From Pirellulaceae bacterium (GTDB taxonomy: Bacteria; Planctomycetota; Planctomycetia; Pirellulales; Pirellulaceae): a DNA stretch of 64,000 bases. Shown one piece after another: positions 32,106 through 40,286 of this stretch (its first letter is position 1; each line of letters starts with the position of its first letter). The notes under the pieces were generated by a model. It did no database searches, was not told the origin of the DNA, and saw nothing but the letters and a program-made list of their open reading frames with translations. Location: assembly GCA_023382975.1 (NCBI GenBank), contig JAHDXO010000039.1, positions 32,781 through 96,780 of the forward strand, read 5' to 3'. The translations under genes were made by a program, and so were the position numbers.

Positions 32106-35069
32106 ATGGCAAACAACATGCCCGGCGACGGGGTGGTTCAACGCGGGCCGCTGATCAAGGGGTTGAATTCGGGGGAGGTCGAGCGGCGAAGAGCGGAATT
32201 CGGGTCGAACATCATCACGCCGCCTGAGCGCGATCCGTGGTGGCGGCTGTTCCTGGAGAAATTCGACGATCCGGTGATCCGCATCCTGCTGATCGCGGCG
32301 GCGATCGCGATCGGCTTGGGGATCGTTCACGGCGAATATCTGGAGGGACTGGGCATCATCACGGCGGTGCTGCTGGCCACCTCGTTGGCGTTCTGGAACG
32401 AATACACGGCCGCCAAGGAATTCGACATCCTGAACCAGGTGAACGACGAGGTGCCGATCAAGGTCGTTCGCGACGGGGTCTACGCTTCCGTGCCGCGCAA
32501 GGACGTGGTCGTCGGCGACGCCGTGTTGATCGAGGCGGGCGAAGAGGTGCCTGCGGATGGGATCTTGCTGCAGGCGGTTTCCTTGCAGGCCAACGAGGCG
32601 GGCTTGACCGGCGAGGCGGAGCCGAATGCCAAGGTAGCCCGCGACGCGGCCGACAAGGCGGCGATGAAGAAGACCGCTTATCCTGCCGACATGGTGCTGC
32701 GGAGTTCGCTGGTGCTGGACGGGCACGGAACCTTCGAGGTGACGGCGGTCGGCGACCGCACCGAGATCGGCCAGACGGCGCGCGCCGCGGCGGAAAAGAC
32801 AGGCGAACCGACGCCGCTGGGCCGCCAACTCGACCGACTCAGCAAGCTGATCGGTGTCGTGGGATTCTCCGTGGCGACCGGCGTGTTCACCGCGCTGGTC
32901 GCGCGAGGAGTGTTGATCGGGGAACTCGCCCTGACCGCTGCGCAGTGGACGGTCGTCGTCATCGTCGGTCTGGGGGCCCTGGTGGCGTTGTCCCGGGTGT
33001 GGCTGCCGATGATGCTTGACGGGCTGGAGATGGTTTTCGGCATTACAACGCTGGCGGAGTCGCGCGGCGATGGCAAGAGCGGTTCGGCCATCCGTCGCTG
33101 GTTGACCACCGTGGCCGCCGGCGGATTGATCGTCGTCGTGGGCATCGGGACCGCTTGGCTGACGCGACGCATTCCCGCCTCGCCGGCGGACTGGGTGCCG
33201 GCCGAAGCGGTGACGGAATTTCTCGGCTATTTCATGATCGCTGTGACGATCATCGTCGTGGCGGTTCCCGAGGGCCTCGCGATGAGCGTGACGCTCAGTC
33301 TGGCCTACAGCATGAGGAAGATGACTGCGGCCAACACACTGGTTCGCAAGATGCATGCCTGCGAAACGATCGGCGCCGCTACGGTGATCTGTTCGGACAA
33401 GACGGGCACCCTGACGATGAACGAGATGCGGGTCTTCGAGGCGGACTATCCGGCGCTCGCGGGAGGTCCGCTGTCCGCTTCGGACGAGGTCGGGGCGCTG
33501 ATCGTCGAGAACCTGTGCGTCAACACGACCGCCCACCTGGGACGCTCGGGTGCCAAGGCAACGCACGTGCTGGGCAATCCGACCGAAGGGGCACTGCTGT
33601 TCTGGCTGGAAGATTGCGGCATCGACTACGTGGCCCATCGGGAGAAGTTCCCGATCGTCTGCCAGTTGACCTTCTCGACCGAACGAAAATGGATGGGGAC
33701 GTTGGGTACATCGCCGCGGGATCGGCAACCCGTGTTCCATGCCAAAGGCGCGCCGGAGATCATCCTGAACCGCTGCACGCACGTGCTGACGCCGCAAGGA
33801 CGGGAGCCGCTGTCCGACCACCGAGCGCGGATCGAGCAGCGATTGGCGGACTTTCAACGCCGCGGCATGAGGACGCTGGGCGTGGCCTTCCGCGATGGTC
33901 TCTCCGCCACGGGGGAAGCGAATCTCGACGAGTTGGCTCAGCATCTCACCTGGCTGGGATTCCTGGCCATCGCCGACCCCGTGCGACCGGAGGTTCCGCC
34001 CGCCGTGGAAGCTTGCGAACGGGCGGGGATCCAAGTCAAGATGGTCACCGGCGACAACCCCGACACGGCTCAGGAAATCGCCCGTCAGATCGGTTTGTGG
34101 AAAGGGGACGAACCGCCGCAAGGACACCTGTCCGGCGCCGCGTTCCAGGAGATGGACGAGGTCCGTGTGTCGGCGGCGACTCGGGAACTGAAGATTCTCT
34201 CGCGGGCCAAGCCGCTGGACAAGGTGCGATTGGTCCGATCGTTGCAGGCTGCGGGCGAAGTCGTCGCCGTGACGGGGGACGGGATCAATGATTGCGGAGC
34301 CCTGAACTATGCGAACGTCGGTTTGGCGATGGGCCGCACAGGCAAGGATGCGGCGAAAGAGGCCAGCGACATCGTCCTGCTGGACGATTCGTTCCGGACG
34401 ATCGTCGACGCGGTAATGTGGGGGCGGTCGCTGTATGAAAACATCCAGCGGTTCATCCTGTTCCAGTTGACAATCAACGTGACGGCTCTGGGCATCGCCC
34501 TGTCCGGACCGTTCCTGGGGGTGAAGCTTCCCCTGACCGTGATTCAGATGCTGTGGGTGAATTTGATCATGGACACGTTGGCCGCGCTGGCCCTGGCCAC
34601 CGAACCGCCTCACCGGGACGTGCTGAACCGGCCGCCCCGGTCGCCCAAGGAGTTTATCGTCACTCGCCCGATGGCCGTGCGCATCTTCGGGATGGCCGGG
34701 CTGTTCCTGCTGGCGCTGATCGCGATGCTGCGGTGGGTTCAGGCGGACGGGCAGGTGACACCGTACGAGTTGTCGGTGTTCTTCACGGTGTTTGTCCTGT
34801 TGCAGTTCTGGAACCTGTTCAACGTGCGTTGTCTGGGCCGGTGCCGCTCGGCGCTGGCCGGGATTCTTGAGAACAAGAGTTTCGTTATCATCGCAGCGAC
34901 GATCCTGGTGGGCCAGGTTGCGATTGTCCAATTGGGCGGCGGAATGTTCCGCACGGTTCCGCTGATCTGGCAGCATTGGCTGCTGATCCTGGCGGCGACT
35001 TCCGTTGTGCTGTGGATGGGCGAAGTGGGACGCTGGTGGGCTCGGCGGATGACCGCCGTGTCTGGGTGA
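32106..35069 (+). CDS. Calcium-type P-type ATPase (P2 family)
   Basis: The protein of about 987 residues has all P-type ATPase motifs: TGEAEP in the actuator domain, the phosphorylated Asp D431 in CSDKTGTLTMNE, and TGDGINDCGAL in the hinge. PEGLAMSVTLSLA matches the calcium-binding helix of SERCA/PMCA-like pumps. It should export calcium, or a similar cation, from the cytoplasm. Between the actuator domain and the PEGL helix there are four hydrophobic stretches instead of the usual two (about residues 246-270, 278-300, 338-356 and 372-395), so the topology has an added helical pair. A start at 32067 would add 13 residues. The gene follows a good promoter and stands alone. Confidence 0.9.
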   Translation: MANNMPGDGVVQRGPLIKGLNSGEVERRRAEFGSNIITPPERDPWWRLFLEKFDDPVIRILLIAAAIAIGLGIVHGEYLEGLGIITAVLLATSLAFWNEYTAAKEFDILNQVNDEVPIKVVRDGVYASVPRKDVVVGDAVLIEAGEEVPADGILLQAVSLQANEAGLTGEAEPNAKVARDAADKAAMKKTAYPADMVLRSSLVLDGHGTFEVTAVGDRTEIGQTARAAAEKTGEPTPLGRQLDRLSKLIGVVGFSVATGVFTALVARGVLIGELALTAAQWTVVVIVGLGALVALSRVWLPMMLDGLEMVFGITTLAESRGDGKSGSAIRRWLTTVAAGGLIVVVGIGTAWLTRRIPASPADWVPAEAVTEFLGYFMIAVTIIVVAVPEGLAMSVTLSLAYSMRKMTAANTLVRKMHACETIGAATVICSDKTGTLTMNEMRVFEADYPALAGGPLSASDEVGALIVENLCVNTTAHLGRSGAKATHVLGNPTEGALLFWLEDCGIDYVAHREKFPIVCQLTFSTERKWMGTLGTSPRDRQPVFHAKGAPEIILNRCTHVLTPQGREPLSDHRARIEQRLADFQRRGMRTLGVAFRDGLSATGEANLDELAQHLTWLGFLAIADPVRPEVPPAVEACERAGIQVKMVTGDNPDTAQEIARQIGLWKGDEPPQGHLSGAAFQEMDEVRVSAATRELKILSRAKPLDKVRLVRSLQAAGEVVAVTGDGINDCGALNYANVGLAMGRTGKDAAKEASDIVLLDDSFRTIVDAVMWGRSLYENIQRFILFQLTINVTALGIALSGPFLGVKLPLTVIQMLWVNLIMDTLAALALATEPPHRDVLNRPPRSPKEFIVTRPMAVRIFGMAGLFLLALIAMLRWVQADGQVTPYELSVFFTVFVLLQFWNLFNVRCLGRCRSALAGILENKSFVIIAATILVGQVAIVQLGGGMFRTVPLIWQHWLLILAATSVVLWMGEVGRWWARRMTAVSG

Positions 35070-35090
35070 TTGATTGACCTGGATAAGATG

Positions 35091-35107
35091 GGTCAACGCG
35101 GTTGACC
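35091..35107. promoter_or_regulatory. Perfect inverted repeat, possible toxin-antitoxin operator
   Basis: GGTCAAC and GTTGACC are exact inverted copies around GCG, directly after a -10-like TAAGAT (35084-35089) and 26 bases ahead of the antitoxin start. Autoregulation by the antitoxin is the usual mode for such modules, so this is the likely binding site. Confidence 0.5.
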
Positions 35108-35132
35108 ATCGGAACAGACGCGTCGATAATCG

Positions 35133-35495
35133 ATGATGTTCGATCGGACCTCTGGAGCCAATCTTGTGACTGTCTTGATTCAAAGCGAAGCCCCGCCTAT
35201 CCGCCAAGACGATACGGGCACATTGCGGGTGGGCAATTCTCGGGTCTTGTTAGATTTGGTCATCGAAGAATTCCAGGATGGGGCAACGCCCGAGTCAATC
35301 GTCCAACAGTATCCGACTTTGGCGCTCTCGGACGTTTACGCCGTCATTGCGTACTACTTGCGCCATCGCGGGGAGATCGACACCTACCTGGAACAGCGAG
35401 AACACTTAGCACGGCAGGTTCGGCAACGGATCGAAACGGCACAAGGCGATCTGGCCGACATCCGGCGACGTTTGCTCGCTCGTACGCAGACGTAG
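35133..35495 (+). CDS. DUF433 antitoxin
   Basis: The 120-residue protein has the DUF433 helix-turn-helix pattern: a strand VGNSRVLLDLVIEEFQDGA, then TPESIVQQYPTLALSDVYAV and IAYYLRHRGEIDTYL. DUF433 proteins are antitoxins that bind their own promoter and block a DUF5615 or PIN-like nuclease. The C terminus is a helical tail with Glu/Arg. The next gene starts 10 bases after its stop. The palindrome at 35091-35107 lies just upstream. Its start could also be the ATG one codon later. Confidence 0.85.
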   Translation: MMFDRTSGANLVTVLIQSEAPPIRQDDTGTLRVGNSRVLLDLVIEEFQDGATPESIVQQYPTLALSDVYAVIAYYLRHRGEIDTYLEQREHLARQVRQRIETAQGDLADIRRRLLARTQT

Positions 35496-35504
35496 GATTT
35501 TGCC

Positions 35505-35855
35505 ATGTTGCGGTTCCTGGCGGACGAGAATTTCAAGGGTGAAATCGTGCGTGGCCTGCTGCGACGAATGCCCGATCTCGACTTGGTCCGCGTGCAGGAT
35601 ATTGGATTGACGGGTGCGGACGATCCATCGATTCTCGATTGGGCGGCCGAACAAGAACGCATCGTGCTCACTCACGATCGCGCAACGATGCCCGACTTTG
35701 CATACGAGCGGGTCGTTGCTGGTGAGGCAATGCCGGGCGTGATCGTTCTTCCTCGCCGACTTGCTGTCCGCCAAGCCATCGATGAACTCTCGTTGATCGC
35801 GACGTCAAGCGAGGTTGACGAGTGGCAGGGATTCGTCCTCCATCTTCCGCTGTGA
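35505..35855 (+). CDS. DUF5615 PIN-like toxin
   Basis: The 116-residue protein matches DUF5615, a PIN-like nuclease family. The acidic residues expected at the active site are seen in LADENFKGEIV near the N terminus, DDPSILDWAAE in the middle and LTHDRATMPDF. The ATG is preceded by no strong ribosome site, in keeping with translation coupled to the antitoxin gene 10 bases upstream. In working pairs the nuclease would cut RNA when freed from the antitoxin. Full length and motifs suggest this pair is intact, unlike the AbiE-type pair 4 kb upstream. Confidence 0.85.
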   Translation: MLRFLADENFKGEIVRGLLRRMPDLDLVRVQDIGLTGADDPSILDWAAEQERIVLTHDRATMPDFAYERVVAGEAMPGVIVLPRRLAVRQAIDELSLIATSSEVDEWQGFVLHLPL

Positions 35856-35938
35856 CCCTGCTCGTTCGCACTGCGGGAATCTAGTTTCGCCCGGGAGCCG
35901 AACTGCGTTTCGACAAGACTGCTAGGTAGGAATGCGCA

Positions 35939-37528
35939 CTACGGCGTGATCCAGCGCAGGTAGACCCAGTACTGGTAGAGCCAGGAGTGGGACCAGGGGT
36001 TTAGGGCGGCGTACGAGGCGCTGATGACACTGATCAGCAGCAGCGTGCCGGCGACGGCGCGCCAAGCTCGGCGCGAGGCGATCCCGTCGGCGGCCGGCAA
36101 CAAGGCGACCAGCCACAACGGGATGAGCCAGAACATCCAGCGGAATCCGCATGCAACGCCGCCGTAGTTGCGGTCCTCCAGCGGACGGAGCAGGTAAAAA
36201 GCCAACACGACGCCGGACAACCCCAGCACCAGCAGCGCAAAGGCGCGCATCCGCGCATGGCCCTGAACCAACCAGTAGCCGGCGCCGACCAAGCTGAGCA
36301 GCCAGATCGGGGTCAGCGAGAAGATCCCGCGGTGACCGACCAGCACGTTCATCGCGTAGACCAGCCGCGACGGTTCGCCTCGGTCGACGCCCGTCTTGCG
36401 CTCGTCGATCCAGTAGCTGCGATCGTACTCGTACCAATTGTCCCAGCGATGGATGCGAACGCCGCTGCCGTCGGCGGCCAGCGCCAGCCGGTGTTGATGC
36501 ACCGGATCCCACAGCATCCAACCCACGGGGGTCAACCGCCGCTGGATCATTGCCTCGTCGGACAGCTTGATCGCTTGCGCACGCAGTGCGTCGCGCATCG
36601 CGGCGGGAACTTGGCTGGCATCCAACTTTTCGGCCGCGATCCCGGGAACGGTGGCGATCAACGGCCCGTCGTGGCGGTGACTGTAAGGCGGCCGCCAAGT
36701 TCCGTGGGCGATCTGGTTGGTTCCGAAAAAGCCGGCAGCCACAATGGCCGCCGCAGGCACGAATGCCAGCAGTGTGCGACTGGGCGACCGCCAGAGCAGC
36801 GCCGCGCCCAGGGCCGCGAACAGCGACAAGGCCGGCAATTCGTTGGTGACGGCGAAGGCCGCAAAGAACCCGCAAACCGCGAACAGCGGCCAGCGGCGCT
36901 CGCTGTCGCGCCAGATGGCCAACGCCGCCCAGACGGCGACCGCTACGCTGACGGCCGCGGGCAGGTGATTGTTCAACGTGACGCCAAACGTCGTCAAGAA
37001 AGTGCCGAACGTCGCGCAGACCATGGCAAACAGCCGCCCCCAGTCGGTCGTGCCGAACCGCTCGACCAACGTCGCCAGCAGCAGGAAGAACAGGGCCAGA
37101 GGCACAACGTTGGTGGTAATCAACAGGATGCGGGCGGCATAGAAAGGATGCTCGCCCAGCGTGATGCCGGTACACTGCTTGAGCAGCCAGTACTTGCCGG
37201 CGATCAGCGTGGCCAGCAGCGGCGGCTTGCTCGAATAGTAGTGCTCGCGGCCGTCGACGCCCCGGTGGCGCACCATGTCGATCGAGTACCATTCGCGATT
37301 GCGTTTGGTCTGCGCCGCGTCCTCGAAGATCACTTCATCCAACTCGTACGTGCCGTGGTCCACCAGCGCGCGGACGGTCGCCCAGCGGCTGCGGTCGTTG
37401 GCGCTTAAGAACGGCGTCTTGCCCAGCGGCGATTGCACCGTCCAAATGCGACCGATCATCGTCCCGCAAGTGGCCACGATCAGCAGGGCGTAGATGCTCT
37501 TGCGCAGCGCCGCGTTGTCTTCGCTCAT
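35939..37528 (-). CDS. Multi-pass membrane protein, GT-C-type glycosyltransferase-like
   Basis: The 529-residue protein has about ten to twelve hydrophobic segments. The first periplasmic loop carries acidic residues (EDAAQTKRNREWYSIDMVRH) after the first helix and a second loop with SSKPPLLATLIAGKYWL, the layout of GT-C glycosyltransferases that use lipid-linked sugars. The family is not certain: it has no clear DxD in the usual place. Its stop-start overlaps with the GT2 gene upstream (ATGA) show one operon of three genes with the flippase-like protein first. Transfer of sugars from polyprenyl carriers to the envelope is the most likely role. Confidence 0.7.
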   Translation of the reverse strand: MSEDNAALRKSIYALLIVATCGTMIGRIWTVQSPLGKTPFLSANDRSRWATVRALVDHGTYELDEVIFEDAAQTKRNREWYSIDMVRHRGVDGREHYYSSKPPLLATLIAGKYWLLKQCTGITLGEHPFYAARILLITTNVVPLALFFLLLATLVERFGTTDWGRLFAMVCATFGTFLTTFGVTLNNHLPAAVSVAVAVWAALAIWRDSERRWPLFAVCGFFAAFAVTNELPALSLFAALGAALLWRSPSRTLLAFVPAAAIVAAGFFGTNQIAHGTWRPPYSHRHDGPLIATVPGIAAEKLDASQVPAAMRDALRAQAIKLSDEAMIQRRLTPVGWMLWDPVHQHRLALAADGSGVRIHRWDNWYEYDRSYWIDERKTGVDRGEPSRLVYAMNVLVGHRGIFSLTPIWLLSLVGAGYWLVQGHARMRAFALLVLGLSGVVLAFYLLRPLEDRNYGGVACGFRWMFWLIPLWLVALLPAADGIASRRAWRAVAGTLLLISVISASYAALNPWSHSWLYQYWVYLRWITP

Positions 37529-38523
37529 GATTCCGCCTTCGAGCTAGGGTTTTCCGAGTTCCCGATCCGCTGTTTGATCGAATACGTCGATGCGTCCTGC
37601 ATCTGGAAAGCCGTCACCTGCTCGGCCAGGAAGCCGCTCGTCAGGAACTGGGCGCCCAACAACATCGCGCCCATCGAGTAGTAGAAGATGGCTCGCCGGT
37701 GCAACTCCAAGTCCGTCAGCGTCCAATCGGTCCAGCCCCAGTTGTCCAACCGCGAGACGAACCACCAGGCCGTCAGCGCGGCGACGCCCAAGCCGCCCAG
37801 CGTGAAACTGATCAGTCCCAGGGTTCCCAGCAGATGCTGCGGACGCTGACCGAATCCGGTCAGAAAATAGACGGTCAGCAAATCCAAAAAGCCTTTGACG
37901 AATCGGCGGAAGCCGTACTTGGACTGGCCGAATTTCCGAGCCCGGTGATGCACGACGATCTCGCCCACCCGCCAACCGCGCGCGGACGCCAACACGGGTA
38001 CGAACCGGTGCATTTCGCCGTACAGCCGGACTTCGTCGAAGATCTCGCGACGATAGCACTTGAAACCGCAGTTGTGGTCGTGCAGCTTGACGCCCGTCAT
38101 GTATCCGACCAGCCAGTTGAAGATCCGAGAAGGCCCGACTTTGTGCCAGGGGTCGTGTCGTTTCTTCTTCCACCCGCTGACCACGTCCAACCCCTGATCC
38201 ATCTGCTGGAGGAAGTTCGGGATCTCGGCGGGATCGTCCTGCAGATCCGCGTCCAGCGTGAAGACCAATTCGCCGCGAGCTTCGGCGAACCCGGCGCTCA
38301 GCGCGGCCGCCTTGCCGAAATTGCGGCGGAACCGGATGCCGCGGATGCGCGGGTCGCCCGCCGCCAGACGCTCGATCGTCTCCCACGAACCGTCGTTCGA
38401 TCCATCGTCGATGAAGATGATCTCCAGATCGTACTGCTGGGCCGCCGCGACGTCGCTCAATTCGCGATGCAGTTCGTCCAGGCTTTCCGCCTCATTGAAA
38501 ACGGGGATCACGGCGCTAATCAT
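37525..38523 (-). CDS. Family 2 glycosyltransferase, DPM1/GtrB-like
   Basis: The 332-residue protein starts with an A-type glycosyltransferase domain: SAVIPVFNEAESLDEL, IIFIDDGSNDGSW, and FTLDADLQDDPAEIP with the metal-binding DAD. HNCGFKCYRREIFDEV and the RKFGQSKYGFRRF motif follow, as in bactoprenol glucosyltransferase GtrB and dolichol-phosphate mannosyltransferases. Two C-terminal membrane helices (LLGTLGLISFTLGGLGVAAL, FYYSMGAMLLGAQFLTS) anchor it. It would move a sugar from a nucleotide donor onto undecaprenyl phosphate. The start at 38523 overlaps the upstream gene's stop; the long frame further upstream is not coding. Confidence 0.92.
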   Translation of the reverse strand: MISAVIPVFNEAESLDELHRELSDVAAAQQYDLEIIFIDDGSNDGSWETIERLAAGDPRIRGIRFRRNFGKAAALSAGFAEARGELVFTLDADLQDDPAEIPNFLQQMDQGLDVVSGWKKKRHDPWHKVGPSRIFNWLVGYMTGVKLHDHNCGFKCYRREIFDEVRLYGEMHRFVPVLASARGWRVGEIVVHHRARKFGQSKYGFRRFVKGFLDLLTVYFLTGFGQRPQHLLGTLGLISFTLGGLGVAALTAWWFVSRLDNWGWTDWTLTDLELHRRAIFYYSMGAMLLGAQFLTSGFLAEQVTAFQMQDASTYSIKQRIGNSENPSSKAES

Positions 38524-39536
38524 GACTCGACCTTTCTCTCGAATGAACCGGCGGCGTCCACCGGCAATTTCCATGCATACAGGATACCCGCCAGCATCAA
38601 CTCGCCCAACAACCAGACGAACCGCAGCAGAATCGCCGAGACCGCGGCCGCGCCGGGTCCGAACGGACCTGCCAGCAGGGTCATCACCACGTACTCGCGG
38701 ATTCCGATCCCTCCGGGCAACAACGACAGAAAACCGGCCACCAGGGCCAGGGCGACGCAAGCAGTCAACAGCGGCACATCGGACAGCAAGACGGGCACCG
38801 GGGTCGGAATGGCTTTCAGGACGGCCCATAGACTCAAGCCCATCAGCCACCAACCCAGCCCCACCGTGATCCAGCCGAACGCCATCAAGCGGTAATCCAA
38901 CCCGGCCAGCGCGGCGTCGATGTCCGGGTTCACGCGGCGCACGCCCAGCATTCGGACCAAACGGCGGAAAATCGGCGGCAAGGTGGGTGCGCCGGCACAG
39001 ATCATCAAACCGATCGCCAGCCCCAGCAGCCAGACGTGCTCGCGGAACAGCGCGCCCAGCAGCGCGGCGGCCACAAAGGCACCAACGCCCATCATGGTCA
39101 GCGTTTCGACGAATACGCTGGTCGCGGCCACGGTCGTGTTGACTCGCTCGCTGCGCACCAAGTCCGTGCGCAGCACTACCACCAAGGCTTTGCCGGGCAC
39201 GTACTTTCCCAGATGCCCGATGTAAAACGCTCGCAGCGTCTCCAACCGGCGCGGCCGTTGGCCCATCGCGCGGAGCGTCCGGTGCCAGAACCACCAGCAG
39301 GGAAGCAGTCCGAGCAGATAGAGCAGGCCGGCGGCCACCAACCAACCCGGCTGGACTTCGGCGATGTCGAAACCTCGCGTTTGCAGATCATCGATCGCCT
39401 TGCCCACGGTGTGCCAGATGCCGAACGTCACCAGCCCCAGGATCGTCAAGCGGAACAACAGCTTGCCCCAGCGCAGCAGATTCGATTTTCCAGAGGGCGT
39501 TTCCGCAGTCAAAGTCGGTCTCCCGAAGATTGGCAA
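38520..39536 (-). CDS. Flippase-like LPG_synthase_TM/AglD-family membrane protein
   Basis: The 338-residue protein has about eight hydrophobic segments and the pattern of the lysylphosphatidylglycerol synthetase TM family (LRAFYIGHLGKYVPGKAL with the conserved Gly-Lys-Tyr-x-Pro-Gly, then VFVETLTMMGVGAF and GGIGIREYVVMTLLAGPFG). Such proteins sit with polyprenyl-linked glycosyltransferases and are thought to help translocate or handle lipid-linked intermediates. It is the first gene of a minus-strand operon with the GT2 and GT-C-like genes, all overlapping by four bases. Confidence 0.88.
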   Translation of the reverse strand: MPIFGRPTLTAETPSGKSNLLRWGKLLFRLTILGLVTFGIWHTVGKAIDDLQTRGFDIAEVQPGWLVAAGLLYLLGLLPCWWFWHRTLRAMGQRPRRLETLRAFYIGHLGKYVPGKALVVVLRTDLVRSERVNTTVAATSVFVETLTMMGVGAFVAAALLGALFREHVWLLGLAIGLMICAGAPTLPPIFRRLVRMLGVRRVNPDIDAALAGLDYRLMAFGWITVGLGWWLMGLSLWAVLKAIPTPVPVLLSDVPLLTACVALALVAGFLSLLPGGIGIREYVVMTLLAGPFGPGAAAVSAILLRFVWLLGELMLAGILYAWKLPVDAAGSFERKVES

Positions 39537-39663
39537 TCTGCCCTACCTTGTGGGTGCAAATGCGTGCTATATTGAGCGTTGGCAACAAGTTGCCGTGGTC
39601 GCGCGGAGTATGTTCCGTGTTTGTCTCTGCGGATTGTAACCTCTTTGGCAAGGCGAACAACAC

Positions 39664-40215
39664 ATGTCCACCGAACAGAAGCCTGTGGGAGCCAACCAGT
39701 GGATGGTCAGCGACGCGGGGCAACAACAAGGCCCGTACGCGCTGGACCAACTGAAGCAGATGATCCACGAGGGACGACTCTCCCCTGCCGCTCTGGTTTG
39801 GACGCCGGGCATGACCGAGTGGAAACCGTGGAATCAAGTGCCGGAGTTGGGAGGCACCGACCACGCGACGCCGCGCCCAGCGCCCGATTTTCCACCCGCA
39901 AGCTTCTCGCCAACGTCGCTCCCGGATCGGGCAACGCTGATGGAGTACTTGGTCTTCCGGAAGATGGTCACGCCGCTGATTATCCAGATCATCTTCTGGC
40001 TGGGCATCGCGGCGGTGTCCATCGTCTGCCTGGTCCAATTGGTCTCGGCCCTGGCGACCGGGAGCGTATTGATCATCATCGCTGGCTTGTTCGGCTCGCT
40101 GATTTTCTTCGTCCTGGGTACGGTGACCGTCCGCGTCTACTGCGAATTGCTGGTCGTGGCATTCCGAATTCTCGATACGTTGGGCGAGATCAAGTCGCAG
40201 TTGGAAAAAAAGTAG
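39664..40215 (+). CDS. GYF_2-domain protein with DUF4282-like membrane part
   Basis: The 183-residue protein has an N-terminal GYF_2 domain (QWMVSDAGQQQGPYALDQLK, then WTPGMTEWKPWNQV), residues about 12-62, a module common in planctomycetes that is expected to bind proline-rich peptides. A Pro-rich linker follows. Two membrane helices at about 103-128 and 133-155 and the C-terminal AFRILDTLGEIKSQLEK match DUF4282. The role is unknown; a membrane sensor or adaptor is inference. The 127-bp upstream gap is shared with the divergent glycosylation operon; a TATATT lies at 39568-39573 but the -35 spacing is poor. Confidence 0.8.
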   Translation: MSTEQKPVGANQWMVSDAGQQQGPYALDQLKQMIHEGRLSPAALVWTPGMTEWKPWNQVPELGGTDHATPRPAPDFPPASFSPTSLPDRATLMEYLVFRKMVTPLIIQIIFWLGIAAVSIVCLVQLVSALATGSVLIIIAGLFGSLIFFVLGTVTVRVYCELLVVAFRILDTLGEIKSQLEKK

Positions 40216-40286
40216 GTGCTCGTGCCGTCTTCCCGTTCATGGCTTTCCTGAAACCGTGCGCGGGCTTCGCCGCAAGGAACGAGACG

